From Bacteroidales bacterium (GTDB taxonomy: Bacteria; Bacteroidota; Bacteroidia; Bacteroidales; Muribaculaceae): DNA of 53,232 bases. The position numbers and the translations under genes are program-made. Position 1 is the stretch's first letter; each line of letters begins with the position of its first letter. The stretch is taken from assembly GCA_020859845.1 (NCBI GenBank), contig JAJBVL010000100.1, positions 1 to 53,232 on the forward strand, written 5' to 3'. Below the pieces are notes generated by a model, which was not told the origin of the DNA, did not search any database, and saw nothing but the letters and a program-made list of their open reading frames with translations. This document shows, one piece after another, positions 16,209 to 24,430 of this stretch.

Positions 16209-17687
16209 TTATTCCGAGAGGGCAGGGGTGAGCTGGCCAAGGACTTTGGAGAGGTATACGTCGCAGAGGTGGACGTCGATGGCTGCGTCGATCTTCTCCG
16301 AGTAGGCCTTGAGCCAGGCGGTCTGAGCCTCCATGACATTGTCGGTGGTCATCACGCCCTCGCGAAAACCGAGGGTGGCTGAGCGCAGGTTCTCGTCGGC
16401 GCTGGCAATGTTTGACACCGCCTTGATATAAGTCTTCAAGGCCTCTGTGGCGCGGAATGCGCTTTGACTCACCTGCAGGTCGATGAGCGTGCGTGCATCC
16501 TCCAGCTCCAGCTGGGCGATGGTGATTTGGCTCTTGGCGGCGCGATACTTGTTGTAGTTGCCTCCCCAATGCCATATAGGGATCGTGACCATGGCGCCCA
16601 CGGAGAATGCGCCTTCAAAACGTTTCTTGAAGCCGTCAAACATGTTGGGGTTGGAGAACGACCAAGCGCCCACCAAGGCCACGTTGGGGAGCATTGACGA
16701 GCGAGCCACGTTGCTCTCCTCGTGTTTCACCTTCACGTTGTATTCCAGAGCCCTGAGGTCTTGACGGCGGGCGTAGACGTCGGCCATGTCGTATTGTGTG
16801 GCGATGGGGGTGTTGAGTGTGGTGGCGGAGAGCTCCACGTCTTCATCGGCGAGGGTCATCTGGCTATCGACAGGCAGGCCACACACCTGGGCCAACGCCA
16901 TGCGCGAGAGCACAAGCCCGTTTTCCACCTTGAGAAGGTCTACCTCTGCCGAGTTGAGTTTCACCTCTACGCTTAGCAGGTCGCTACGCGTGGCCACTCC
17001 CTGACGCACCATAGCCTCTACGTTTTGGCGCAGGGTGTCGAGCAGGGCTACGTAGCTGACAGCCAGCTTATACTTAGCCTTCACCGACACCACCTGCCAG
17101 TAAGCGGCGTCGACGGCATAGATGACATTCTCAGCCTCGTTGTTGCGTAGAGCCTTGGCTGCCTCCTCGGCATAGTGGGTGATATGATTCATAGCCACTA
17201 TCTTGCCCCCCATGTAGATGGGCTGGGTCAGCGTGATGGCTCCAAAAAATACGTTGTGGATATCATAGGTCATCGACTCCTTAGGGATAAGGGCCACCGT
17301 CTCGGGGACATACTGCCCGTCGGCGGTCTTGATAGGTAACCCCGTCTCTGGATTTTTTGCGAGATTAAATTGATAGCTTTGGGTCTCGAGGTCAAAAGTC
17401 TTTGTGGGGAGTAGCTGGTCGCTGTCGAAGATAGAGATTTTCTTCTGATTGTAGAGATAGCCTCCAGCAAAGTCGATCGAGGGTAGGTAGGCGGCAAAGG
17501 CCTCGCGCTTCTGATAGTCGGCCATGCGTATGCTCTCATTGCGGATACGCATCTGCTTATTGTTGGCCAATGCCACAGAGCGACAGCTGTCGAGCGACCA
17601 TATTTCCTGCGCTTTTACCTGAATAATGGCAGTGGAAACGAGAGCTACTGTCAAGAGCAGCGAGTAAAATAGACGGTGAGGTTGCAT
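16209..17687 (-). CDS. TolC-family outer membrane efflux protein
   Basis: A 492-residue outer-membrane channel. A signal peptide ends near VKAQ26, then EIWSLDSCRSVALANNKQMRI starts the first TolC repeat. Two long helical repeats follow, with RSDLLSVEVKLNSAEVDLLKVEN and EESNVARSSMLPNVALVGAW as typical landmarks, plus HWGGNYNKYRAAKSQ in the second repeat. It is the first gene of the operon and gives the outer-membrane exit for the HlyD/ABC-2 complex. A TATCTTTG box lies about 47 bp upstream on the same strand. Confidence 0.92.
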   Translation of the reverse strand: MQPHRLFYSLLLTVALVSTAIIQVKAQEIWSLDSCRSVALANNKQMRIRNESIRMADYQKREAFAAYLPSIDFAGGYLYNQKKISIFDSDQLLPTKTFDLETQSYQFNLAKNPETGLPIKTADGQYVPETVALIPKESMTYDIHNVFFGAITLTQPIYMGGKIVAMNHITHYAEEAAKALRNNEAENVIYAVDAAYWQVVSVKAKYKLAVSYVALLDTLRQNVEAMVRQGVATRSDLLSVEVKLNSAEVDLLKVENGLVLSRMALAQVCGLPVDSQMTLADEDVELSATTLNTPIATQYDMADVYARRQDLRALEYNVKVKHEESNVARSSMLPNVALVGAWSFSNPNMFDGFKKRFEGAFSVGAMVTIPIWHWGGNYNKYRAAKSQITIAQLELEDARTLIDLQVSQSAFRATEALKTYIKAVSNIASADENLRSATLGFREGVMTTDNVMEAQTAWLKAYSEKIDAAIDVHLCDVYLSKVLGQLTPALSE

Positions 17688-17733
17688 ATTTATTTCTGGT
17701 AGTCTGAGACGTGAGTTAGGGTTGAAAACTTTG

Positions 17734-17741
17734 CAAAGATA
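17734..17741 (-). promoter_or_regulatory. -7 box for the tolC-hlyD-ABC-2 operon
   Basis: On the minus strand this is TATCTTTG, an exact TAnnTTTG match, 47 bp before the tolC ATG at 17687. No good -33 element is visible. Confidence 0.5.
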
Positions 17742-17812
17742 ACGACCAATCGCGAAGTTTAGTTTGGTCTGAGGGGAGTTGTTCCGAAATGTGCCAAATT
17801 TTAACGAAATAA

Positions 17813-17938
17813 GCCAACGTGCCTTACACCGAGAGCCTTCAGATGTTTACGGCTATCCGACTGCTTGGCAAGGAGACGGCTATGGTGGGCGCTGCCGATG
17901 AGGACCCCTCGTGGTGGGAGGCTCTTTATCCTAATTGA
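17813..17938 (+). pseudogene. C-terminal remnant of an S9-type (prolyl oligopeptidase) peptidase
   Basis: An open stretch of 42 codons, without a start, encodes ANVPYTESLQMFTAIRLLGK followed by ETAMV and a divergent tail ending in a TGA at 17936-17938. VPYTESLQMFTAIRLLGKETAMV matches the C-terminal region of S9 oligopeptidases, where the catalytic Asp loop leads into the ESLQMF-AL-LG helix. The catalytic His region that should follow is missing or degraded. A perfect terminator hairpin sits 42 bp downstream. This is best read as the 3' end of a gene whose body was deleted. Confidence 0.7.
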
Positions 17939-17979
17939 GGCTTCTCATCGACGACAATCCCTCGGGAATGTACGATTTT

Positions 17980-18017
17980 GGTGTCCGAAAGCGGCAAAGC
18001 GTCCGCTTTCGGACACC
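17980..18017 (+). terminator. Terminator of the lost peptidase gene
   Basis: GGTGTCCGAAAGCGG (17980-17994) pairs perfectly with 18003-18017 over an 8-nt loop, followed by CTTTATTTTCC. It has no intact plus-strand gene to serve and fits the peptidase remnant upstream. Confidence 0.75.
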
Positions 18018-18060
18018 CTTTATTTTCCATAATCCCCTATCCTTTACTCCTTTACCCCTT

Positions 18061-18076
18061 TGGCACGATAATTGTA
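18061..18076 (+). promoter_or_regulatory. Sigma-54 type -24/-12 promoter for the MacAB-like operon
   Basis: TGGCACGATAATTGTA matches the sigma-54 consensus TGGCACG-N4-TTGCA at all but the -12 C. The GG and the -12 TG are at the correct distance. It predicts a start near 18087, about 48 nt before the GTG of the adaptor gene. In Bacteroidetes, exporters of this type often lie near sigma-54-dependent response regulators; none is in this window. Confidence 0.65.
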
Positions 18077-18134
18077 AATATTAAGGCAAAGAAATCATCA
18101 CGATAATAACCTAATCTCATAAAACCCATCAACC

Positions 18135-19379
18135 GTGGACCGCGAAATCCCAAAAGAAGAACGCCGCAAGGCCCAACAGCGACGCCTCGTCAAGCTTGGA
18201 TGCGTAGTGATAGGAGTAATAGCAGTGATAGCTATCCTCCTCTCTATGCTCGGCAAGGGTGTCAACCGCGCAGACATCAACATCGCCACCGTCGACCGTG
18301 GCACTATCGAGACTTCGGTCAACGCCACTGGCAAGGTGGTGCCCGCCTTTGAAGAAATCATCAACTCGCCTATCTCCACCCGTATCGTGGAGGTCTACTG
18401 TCGCGCCGGCGACAGCGTGCATGAAGGCACGCCCCTGCTGCGCCTCGACCTTATGTCGGCCGAGACCGATGTCAACAATCAGGCCGACCAGCGCACCATG
18501 AAGCAAGTAGAGGTAGAAAATCAGCGCCTCGACGACCACACCGCTATCTCCAATCTTGAGATGCAAATCAAGGTGAAGGAGATGGCCGTCAGCCGCTTGG
18601 CTGTGGAGGTGGAGAACGAGCGTCGCCTTGATAGCCTCGGCTCTGGCACAGGCGACCAAGTGCGTCAGGCCGAGCTCGCCTACAACACTGGCCGATTGGA
18701 GCTGGAACAGCTCCGCCAGCAGCTCGACAACGAGACCAAGACCCGCGCCGGTCGTATGCGCATGGCCGAGCTGGAGCTCAACATCCTGGAGAAGAACCTC
18801 TATGAAAAGCAGCGCACCCTCGACCAAGCCCGCATCTGCTCCCCGCGCTCGGCCATTCTCACGTATATCAACAATCAGATAGGTCAGCAAGTGGGCCAAG
18901 GCGAGCGTGTGGCCGTAATCAGCGACCTGAGCCACTTCAAAATCGAGGGCGAGATTGCGGATGGCTACAGCGACCGTGTGAAGCCCGGTAGCCACGTGGT
19001 GGTACGCATCGGGCGCGAGAAGCTCCAAGGACAGGTGACCAACGTCACCCCCCTCTCCAAGAATGGCGTGATCAACTTCATCGTCCAGATGGACCAGGAT
19101 GACCATCCACGCCTCCGCTCGGGCCTCAAGACCGACGTCTACGTGATGAGCGACATCCACGACGACGCCATGCGTCTACCCGTGGGGCCTTATTTCAAAG
19201 GGCCTGGCGTGTATGAGCTTTTTGTGGAGGAAGACGGCCAGCTCGTGAAGCACAGCGTGCGCCTCGGCGACAGCAACTACGACTATGTAGAGGTGGTAGA
19301 GGGCCTCAAGCCGGGCGACAAGGTGGTCACCACCGACATGAGCGAATACAAAACCTCCAACAAGCTAAAACTCAAATAA
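18135..19379 (+). CDS. MacA-like periplasmic adaptor (HlyD family)
   Basis: A 414-residue adaptor starting at a GTG (no in-frame ATG before the TM). It has a basic N-terminus, an inner-membrane helix (residues about 20-41) and a lipoyl half motif (VPAFEEIINSPISTRIVEVY). A long coiled coil follows (about 110-235), then the second half motif and beta-barrel domains (GSHVVVRIGREKLQGQVTNV), ending with VEVVEGLKPGDKVVTTDMSE, a standard RND/MacA adaptor end. It is the first gene of an operon with an ATPase, two FtsX-type permeases and TolC, and would link MacB-type pumps to TolC. The sigma-54-type promoter is upstream. Confidence 0.9.
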   Translation: MDREIPKEERRKAQQRRLVKLGCVVIGVIAVIAILLSMLGKGVNRADINIATVDRGTIETSVNATGKVVPAFEEIINSPISTRIVEVYCRAGDSVHEGTPLLRLDLMSAETDVNNQADQRTMKQVEVENQRLDDHTAISNLEMQIKVKEMAVSRLAVEVENERRLDSLGSGTGDQVRQAELAYNTGRLELEQLRQQLDNETKTRAGRMRMAELELNILEKNLYEKQRTLDQARICSPRSAILTYINNQIGQQVGQGERVAVISDLSHFKIEGEIADGYSDRVKPGSHVVVRIGREKLQGQVTNVTPLSKNGVINFIVQMDQDDHPRLRSGLKTDVYVMSDIHDDAMRLPVGPYFKGPGVYELFVEEDGQLVKHSVRLGDSNYDYVEVVEGLKPGDKVVTTDMSEYKTSNKLKLK

Positions 19380-19385
19380 CCCCCC

Positions 19386-19496
19386 TCGCTAATCCCCTCG
19401 ATAAATCCTCGATAACCCATCGATAACCCATTGATAACCCATCGATAAATCATCGATAATCTCTCGATCACCCCTCGAAAATCCTCGAAAAGAAAA
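19386..19496 (+). repeat. Imperfect 11-bp tandem repeat between adaptor and ATPase genes
   Basis: About eight imperfect copies of an 11-bp unit (ATCGATAACCC and variants such as ATTGATAACCC, ATCGATAAATC) fill most of the 150-bp gap between the adaptor stop and the ATPase start. It is rich in CGAT. It could vary in length by slippage and so alter coupling within the operon. Confidence 0.75.
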
Positions 19497-19528
19497 GAAA
19501 AATAACCCCCAATCCCCTTACCCTCAAT

Positions 19529-20200
19529 ATGATCATCAACTTAGAAGGCGTAAACAAGGTTTACCGCACCAACGAGATCGAGACACAGGCTCTCGAAGAC
19601 GTCAACCTGCAGATAGATAAAGGCGAATTTGTCAGCATCATGGGCCCCTCGGGCTGTGGCAAGTCTACGCTCCTCAACATCATAGGTCTGCTCGACCTCC
19701 CCACCAGCGGCAAGGTGACCATCAACAACACCGACACCGCTCGCATGAGCGATGCTCGCCTGTCGGCATTTCGCAACTCCAACCTGGGCTTCGTGTTCCA
19801 GAGCTTCCACCTAATTCCCTCGCTCAACGTCACCGACAACGTGGAGCTTCCCCTCATCTACCGCAACGGTGTGGGCGACGCCGAGCGTCGTCGCCGCGTG
19901 AAGGAGGTGCTGGAGCGCGTGGGCCTCGGCCATCGTATGCGCCACATGCCTGCTCAACTCTCGGGCGGTCAGTGTCAGCGCGTGGCCATCGCCCGAGCCA
20001 TCGTAGGCAACCCTGAGATAATCCTCGCCGATGAACCCACCGGCAACCTCGACTCTAAGATGGGTGCCGAGGTGATGGAGCTCCTCCACCAACTCAACAA
20101 GGAGGATGGCCGCACCATCGTCATGGTGACCCACAATGAGGCTCAGGCCCAGCAGACCGACCGTATCATCCGCTTCTTCGACGGACGTCAGGTAGGATAA
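19529..20200 (+). CDS. ABC transporter ATP-binding protein, MacB/LolD type
   Basis: A 223-residue ATPase with all motifs intact: Walker [10 protein letters not shown] (39-47), Q-loop Gln91 in [14 protein letters not shown], signature [14 protein letters not shown] (144-157), Walker [14 protein letters not shown] (164-176) and switch His202. [19 protein letters not shown] is typical of the MacB/LolD subfamily. It would power the two FtsX-type permeases encoded next, driving mechanotransmission through the adaptor and TolC rather than classical transport. The gap to the upstream gene contains a tandem repeat. Confidence 0.95.
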   Translation: MIINLEGVNKVYRTNEIETQALEDVNLQIDKGEFVSIMGPSGCGKSTLLNIIGLLDLPTSGKVTINNTDTARMSDARLSAFRNSNLGFVFQSFHLIPSLNVTDNVELPLIYRNGVGDAERRRRVKEVLERVGLGHRMRHMPAQLSGGQCQRVAIARAIVGNPEIILADEPTGNLDSKMGAEVMELLHQLNKEDGRTIVMVTHNEAQAQQTDRIIRFFDGRQVG

Positions 20201-20228
20201 ACCATTCACCCTCAACACACCGTGCCTT

Positions 20229-21509
20229 ATGAAATATTTAAAACACGTATGGAGCTCATGGCGTCAGCAGCCTATGCTGGGCACTGTCTCGCTGATAGGC
20301 ACCGCGCTGGCTCTCTTTCTTATCCTCGTGATGATGATGACCGAGCAGATCAAGGTGGTGCCTTATGCTCCTGAGCATAATCGCGATCGCTGGCTAATAG
20401 CCCAATATTTTGCTATGGAGAAATTTGACAAGTCGATGTCGTGTTCGGGTCCTATGTCGTATACCATGGCCGAAAAGCTCTATGGCGACCTGCCCCAGAC
20501 CGAGATGACCACCTACTTTAATGGTGATCTGACAGCTACGGTCAACACCCGCGACTCCAAGAGCTATGAAGTGAGCAAGATAGCCACCGACGACAACTAT
20601 TGGCGTGTGCTCGACTTCACCTTTCTGGCCGGACGCCCCTTCAACGCTGAGGATGTACGCGACGACCTTAAGCAGGTAATCGTCAGCGAATATATGGCCA
20701 AGGAGCTGTTTGGTTCTACCGATGTGGTGGGTCGGGAAATCTTTCTTGACCGTGTGCCTCACACCATCATTGGCGTGGTAAAGGATGTGCCTTCCACAGC
20801 CACCAAGGCCTATGCCGAGGTATGGACAAGCCTTAATATCAACAAGGAGAAGGAGGTGCCATTCACCGACATGTCGGGCATCGAGGTGCTTATCCTCGCC
20901 AATAGTAGTAAGGACTTCCCCGTCATCCGTGATGCTATCAAGCAGCGCCGAGCTGCCGTCGACTCTGAGCTGGCCTCTGAGGAAGCGCACCTCATCGACA
21001 ATGGCGCTCCTTTTACCCAAGCCGAGATGAGCAATGGCGCTATTTATAGCAATGTCAAGCCCGACTTTACAAGCGCCAACCGTCAGCGCTGGATCACCTA
21101 TCTTATCATCTTGATAGTGCCAGCTATCAACCTTAGCAGTATGAACCATAGCCAGCTCGCACGCCGACAGAGTGAGATAGGTGTGCGTCGCGCCTTCGGT
21201 GCCTCCCGCTCGCGTATCTTCGGCAGCATCTTGCTCGAAAACTTCACAGTCACGGTGGTGGGTGGTATCATAGGGCTTGGATTGGCTATCATCTATGCTC
21301 TCATCTTCTCCGATTCGCTCTTCGCCACGGTAGATTTTTCCCATGTAACACCTGCCGCCAACATCTCTCTCTTTGAGATTCTCCACTGGTCGACGGTAAT
21401 GTGGGCACTCATCTGGTGCTTCCTCCTCAATGTGATAAGTACTGGCCTCCCAGCCATACAGGCTGCTCGCTGCAAGCCGGTCGACGCTCTTGCCGGACAA
21501 CGCAAATAG
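20229..21509 (+). CDS. MacB-type ABC permease (FtsX family), first
   Basis: A 426-residue permease of MacB architecture. One N-terminal helix (GTVSLIGTALALFLILVMMM) precedes a periplasmic MacB core domain (about residues 45-285; e.g. FTFLAGRPFNAEDV, VVGREIFLDRVPHTIIGVV). Three C-terminal helices carry the FtsX signature (RRQSEIGVRRAFGASRSRIF). Together with the following permease it probably forms a heterodimeric pump. The ATG follows the ATPase stop by 28 bp. Periplasmic parts are not conserved enough to name a substrate. Confidence 0.92.
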   Translation: MKYLKHVWSSWRQQPMLGTVSLIGTALALFLILVMMMTEQIKVVPYAPEHNRDRWLIAQYFAMEKFDKSMSCSGPMSYTMAEKLYGDLPQTEMTTYFNGDLTATVNTRDSKSYEVSKIATDDNYWRVLDFTFLAGRPFNAEDVRDDLKQVIVSEYMAKELFGSTDVVGREIFLDRVPHTIIGVVKDVPSTATKAYAEVWTSLNINKEKEVPFTDMSGIEVLILANSSKDFPVIRDAIKQRRAAVDSELASEEAHLIDNGAPFTQAEMSNGAIYSNVKPDFTSANRQRWITYLIILIVPAINLSSMNHSQLARRQSEIGVRRAFGASRSRIFGSILLENFTVTVVGGIIGLGLAIIYALIFSDSLFATVDFSHVTPAANISLFEILHWSTVMWALIWCFLLNVISTGLPAIQAARCKPVDALAGQRK

Positions 21510-21537
21510 TCATCCAACATCTCCAACACTTACAACA

Positions 21538-22842
21538 ATGAAACGCAAACTTCTAAAACAGATAAGCACAGAATGGGCTTCCAACCTATGGATTGGCCTG
21601 GAAATGCTCGTGGTGAGCATCGTGGTGTGGTATGTGGCCGACTATATGTTTGTCAAGAGCCTATACGCCAACCAAGAGACGGGCTTCGATATCTCCGACA
21701 CCTACCTCATACGCTGGAACACTCTCGCCGAAGAGGATCCAGAGTTTATCCCCTGGGACAAGGCCGACCCTGAGACCGGCGAACTGCCTCCCAATGCCTT
21801 TACCCCCGACGTCAACAAGCGCCAGCTCATACGTCTTATAGAGGCCAACGAGGATGTCGAAAAGGTGAGCCTTTCGAGCGACGTCCCCTATAGTTGGAGC
21901 TACATGGGTCAAACTATGTCTTATGTAGAGCCTGAGACCAACGATACCCTTAGACTATCTATGCGTATCATTCAGGCCACGCCGGGATATATAGATGTGT
22001 TTCGTGTGCCTTCTCGCAGCGGGCTGACGCTCGATGAAGAGCGTCAAGCCTTGGCCGATGGCAAAATGCTCATATCCTCCGACTGTCTCAACGACCCCGC
22101 GTCATACTATACGGGCACTATGCCTAAGGATAATATGAAGGCTTCAGAGCTCATCAACCGCGGGCTGCTTTATAACGGCAACCAATGTGCAGTGGGTGGA
22201 CTGATACCTCCCGTAAAGCGCAACCACTTTGACTCGTCGCAAAATACAGCCATAGTACCTAAAGATCTGGAAGGCGACATCCGTTGGCTCAACCATATAG
22301 CAGTGAAGGTGAAGCCAGGTGTGAAGGACTTTGCCGAACGATTTATGGACAAGGCTCGCACCTCCTACAACGTGGGCAACCTACGCGTCATAGGCGTACA
22401 AAGCTTTGAGGCGCGCAAGCGCGAGTGTGTGCAGTCCACTACCGAAGAGGTGTGGCGTCGCATCTACGCCATGATCTTCCTCCTGGTCAATGTCTTCCTG
22501 GGACTACTAGGCACCTTCTGGTTTCGCACGCAGCAGAGGGTCAGCGAGGTGGCTGTCCGCATGACTTATGGTGCCACTCCTGCCCAGATCTTCAAGCGCC
22601 TGATAGGGGAGGGCCTGCTCATCTTGACGCTTATCACTCCTCTGGCTTATCTCGGCGACTGGATTCTGGCCCACAACGAGCTGACGGAGGTCTATTATGG
22701 TAAGTATGACCAGTGGTGGCGCACTCTCTCGCTCGCTGCCTGCGTCTACGGGGTGATGGCCATCATGGTGGTGATAGGCATCTGGATTCCAGCGCGCCGC
22801 GCCATGAAGACCGAGCCCGCCATAGCTCTCAAGGACGAATAA
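21538..22842 (+). CDS. MacB-type ABC permease (FtsX family), second
   Basis: A 434-residue permease. The frame is open upstream into the previous gene, but ATG 21538 (MKRKLLKQISTEWASNLWIG) gives the right N-terminus just before the first helix. The layout equals its neighbour: helix 1 (LWIGLEMLVVSIVVWYVADY), a large periplasmic domain, then three helices with the FtsX motif QRVSEVAVRMTYGATPAQIF and a C-terminal WIPARRAMKTEPAIALKDE, the usual FtsX end. It is separated by 28 bp from the first permease and 17 bp from tolC. Confidence 0.92.
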   Translation: MKRKLLKQISTEWASNLWIGLEMLVVSIVVWYVADYMFVKSLYANQETGFDISDTYLIRWNTLAEEDPEFIPWDKADPETGELPPNAFTPDVNKRQLIRLIEANEDVEKVSLSSDVPYSWSYMGQTMSYVEPETNDTLRLSMRIIQATPGYIDVFRVPSRSGLTLDEERQALADGKMLISSDCLNDPASYYTGTMPKDNMKASELINRGLLYNGNQCAVGGLIPPVKRNHFDSSQNTAIVPKDLEGDIRWLNHIAVKVKPGVKDFAERFMDKARTSYNVGNLRVIGVQSFEARKRECVQSTTEEVWRRIYAMIFLLVNVFLGLLGTFWFRTQQRVSEVAVRMTYGATPAQIFKRLIGEGLLILTLITPLAYLGDWILAHNELTEVYYGKYDQWWRTLSLAACVYGVMAIMVVIGIWIPARRAMKTEPAIALKDE

Positions 22843-22859
22843 TTTAAGGTGAATGTAGA

Positions 22860-24356
22860 ATGAATAAATTGATGATAAGGTTTTTAAGCTTCGGATTAAT
22901 AGCGGCCGCGGCCCTGGGCGTTTCTCCTCGCGCCCAGGCCGAGGAGCGGCCTATTACGCTCGATGAGGTAATAGCGTTGGCTCGAGCGCAGAGCGTCAAT
23001 GCCGCGGTGGCCCTCAACGAGCTGCGCACAGCCTACTGGGAATACCGCACCTACAAAGCCGAGCTCCTTCCCGAAGTGACATTCACTGCCACAGTCCCAA
23101 GCTACAGTAAGAGCTACAGTTCATACCAGCTCGACGATGGTAGCTATACCTTCGTACGCAACAACTACATGCAACTCAACGGTGCACTGAGCGTCACCCA
23201 AAACGTGTGGCTCACGGGTGGTACGCTGTCGCTCAACACGTCGCTCGACTATCTGCGACAGCTCGACAGCTCCAAGGACCAGCGATTCATGTCGATACCT
23301 ATTGCCTTGACGTTCAATCAGCCTATCTTCGGGGTCAACAGCGTCAAGTGGGATCGCAAAATCGAGCCTGTGCGCTACGCAGAGGCCAAGGCCGACTTCC
23401 TGACGGCTACCGAAGAGGTGGCTATGACGGCCATCACCTATTTCTTCAACCTTCTGATGGCACAAGAGCGTATGGAGATTGCCCAGCAAAACCTCGACAA
23501 CGCCACTACGCTCTATCAAGTGGCTCGCGAAAAACGCGCCATGGGCCAGATAAGCGAGAACGACCTGCTGCAGCTTCAGCTCAACGAACTGAGCGCACGC
23601 TCCGACCTTACGAGCTATGAGAGCAACGCGAAGAGCTACATGTTTCAGCTGCGCTCCTTTCTGGGCCTCGATGAGAGCATAGAGCTCCAGCCTGTCATCC
23701 CCGCCGAGGTGCCTCCCGTCATGGTCACCTATCAAGATGCACTCGAGAAGGCTCTGGCACGCAACGCTTTTGCTAAGAACATTCGTCGCCGACAGCTCGA
23801 GGCCGACTATGCCGTGGCCACAGCCAAGGGCAATCTGCGCGAGGTGTCGCTTTACGCACAGATTGGCTTCACGGGCACTGCCGAGAAGCTGCGCGGCGCT
23901 TACGACCCTCTGAAAGACAATCAGGTGGTGGAGATTGGTGTATCCATCCCTCTCATCGACTGGGGCAAGCGCCGAGGCAAGGTGCGTGTGGCCGAGAGCG
24001 ACCGCGATGTGGTGGAGAGCCGCCTGCGCCAAGAGACGATGAACTTCAACCAGGACCTCTTTATCCTTGTGGAGCGATTCAACAATCAGCAGCAACAGCT
24101 GGAGATAGCCGAGCTGAGCGACACTATTGCCCAGCGCCGCTACAACACCAATGTGGAGACCTTCCTAATAGGTCGGATTTCCACCCTCGACCTCAACGAC
24201 TCGCAGACATCCAAGGACAATGCCCGTGTGGAGTATGTCAATGAACTTTACCTCTATTGGTATTATTATTACCAGCTGCGTAGCATCACTCTTTGGGACT
24301 ATGCGCGTGGCACCGATATCGATGCCGACATTGAAGCCATTCTGCGTCGGCGGTAG
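22860..24356 (+). CDS. TolC-family outer membrane protein of the MacAB-like operon
   Basis: A 498-residue outer-membrane channel: signal peptide ending near RAQA27, then RPITLDEVIALARAQS, the standard first TolC helix. Two repeats of long helices follow, including the LMAQERMEIAQQNLDNATTL region and PLIDWGKRRGKVRVAESDRD in the second half; the latter is a hallmark of this family. It completes the tripartite MacAB-like exporter and is the last gene of the operon. The second TolC in this window (16209-17687) is clearly diverged from it. Confidence 0.92.
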   Translation: MNKLMIRFLSFGLIAAAALGVSPRAQAEERPITLDEVIALARAQSVNAAVALNELRTAYWEYRTYKAELLPEVTFTATVPSYSKSYSSYQLDDGSYTFVRNNYMQLNGALSVTQNVWLTGGTLSLNTSLDYLRQLDSSKDQRFMSIPIALTFNQPIFGVNSVKWDRKIEPVRYAEAKADFLTATEEVAMTAITYFFNLLMAQERMEIAQQNLDNATTLYQVAREKRAMGQISENDLLQLQLNELSARSDLTSYESNAKSYMFQLRSFLGLDESIELQPVIPAEVPPVMVTYQDALEKALARNAFAKNIRRRQLEADYAVATAKGNLREVSLYAQIGFTGTAEKLRGAYDPLKDNQVVEIGVSIPLIDWGKRRGKVRVAESDRDVVESRLRQETMNFNQDLFILVERFNNQQQQLEIAELSDTIAQRRYNTNVETFLIGRISTLDLNDSQTSKDNARVEYVNELYLYWYYYYQLRSITLWDYARGTDIDADIEAILRRR

Positions 24357-24430
24357 TAAAAAAATTTTCTTTTTTTTGTAACATTTATAGATTTATTTTC
24401 GTCAAACAGGTAAATCTAATCAACAATCTT

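Noticed and set aside
16132-16575. N-terminal extension of the HlyD-family protein to 16575
   Set aside because: The extension overlaps tolC in another frame and reads as antisense-like sequence; the ATG at 16131 directly precedes a normal adaptor N-terminus.
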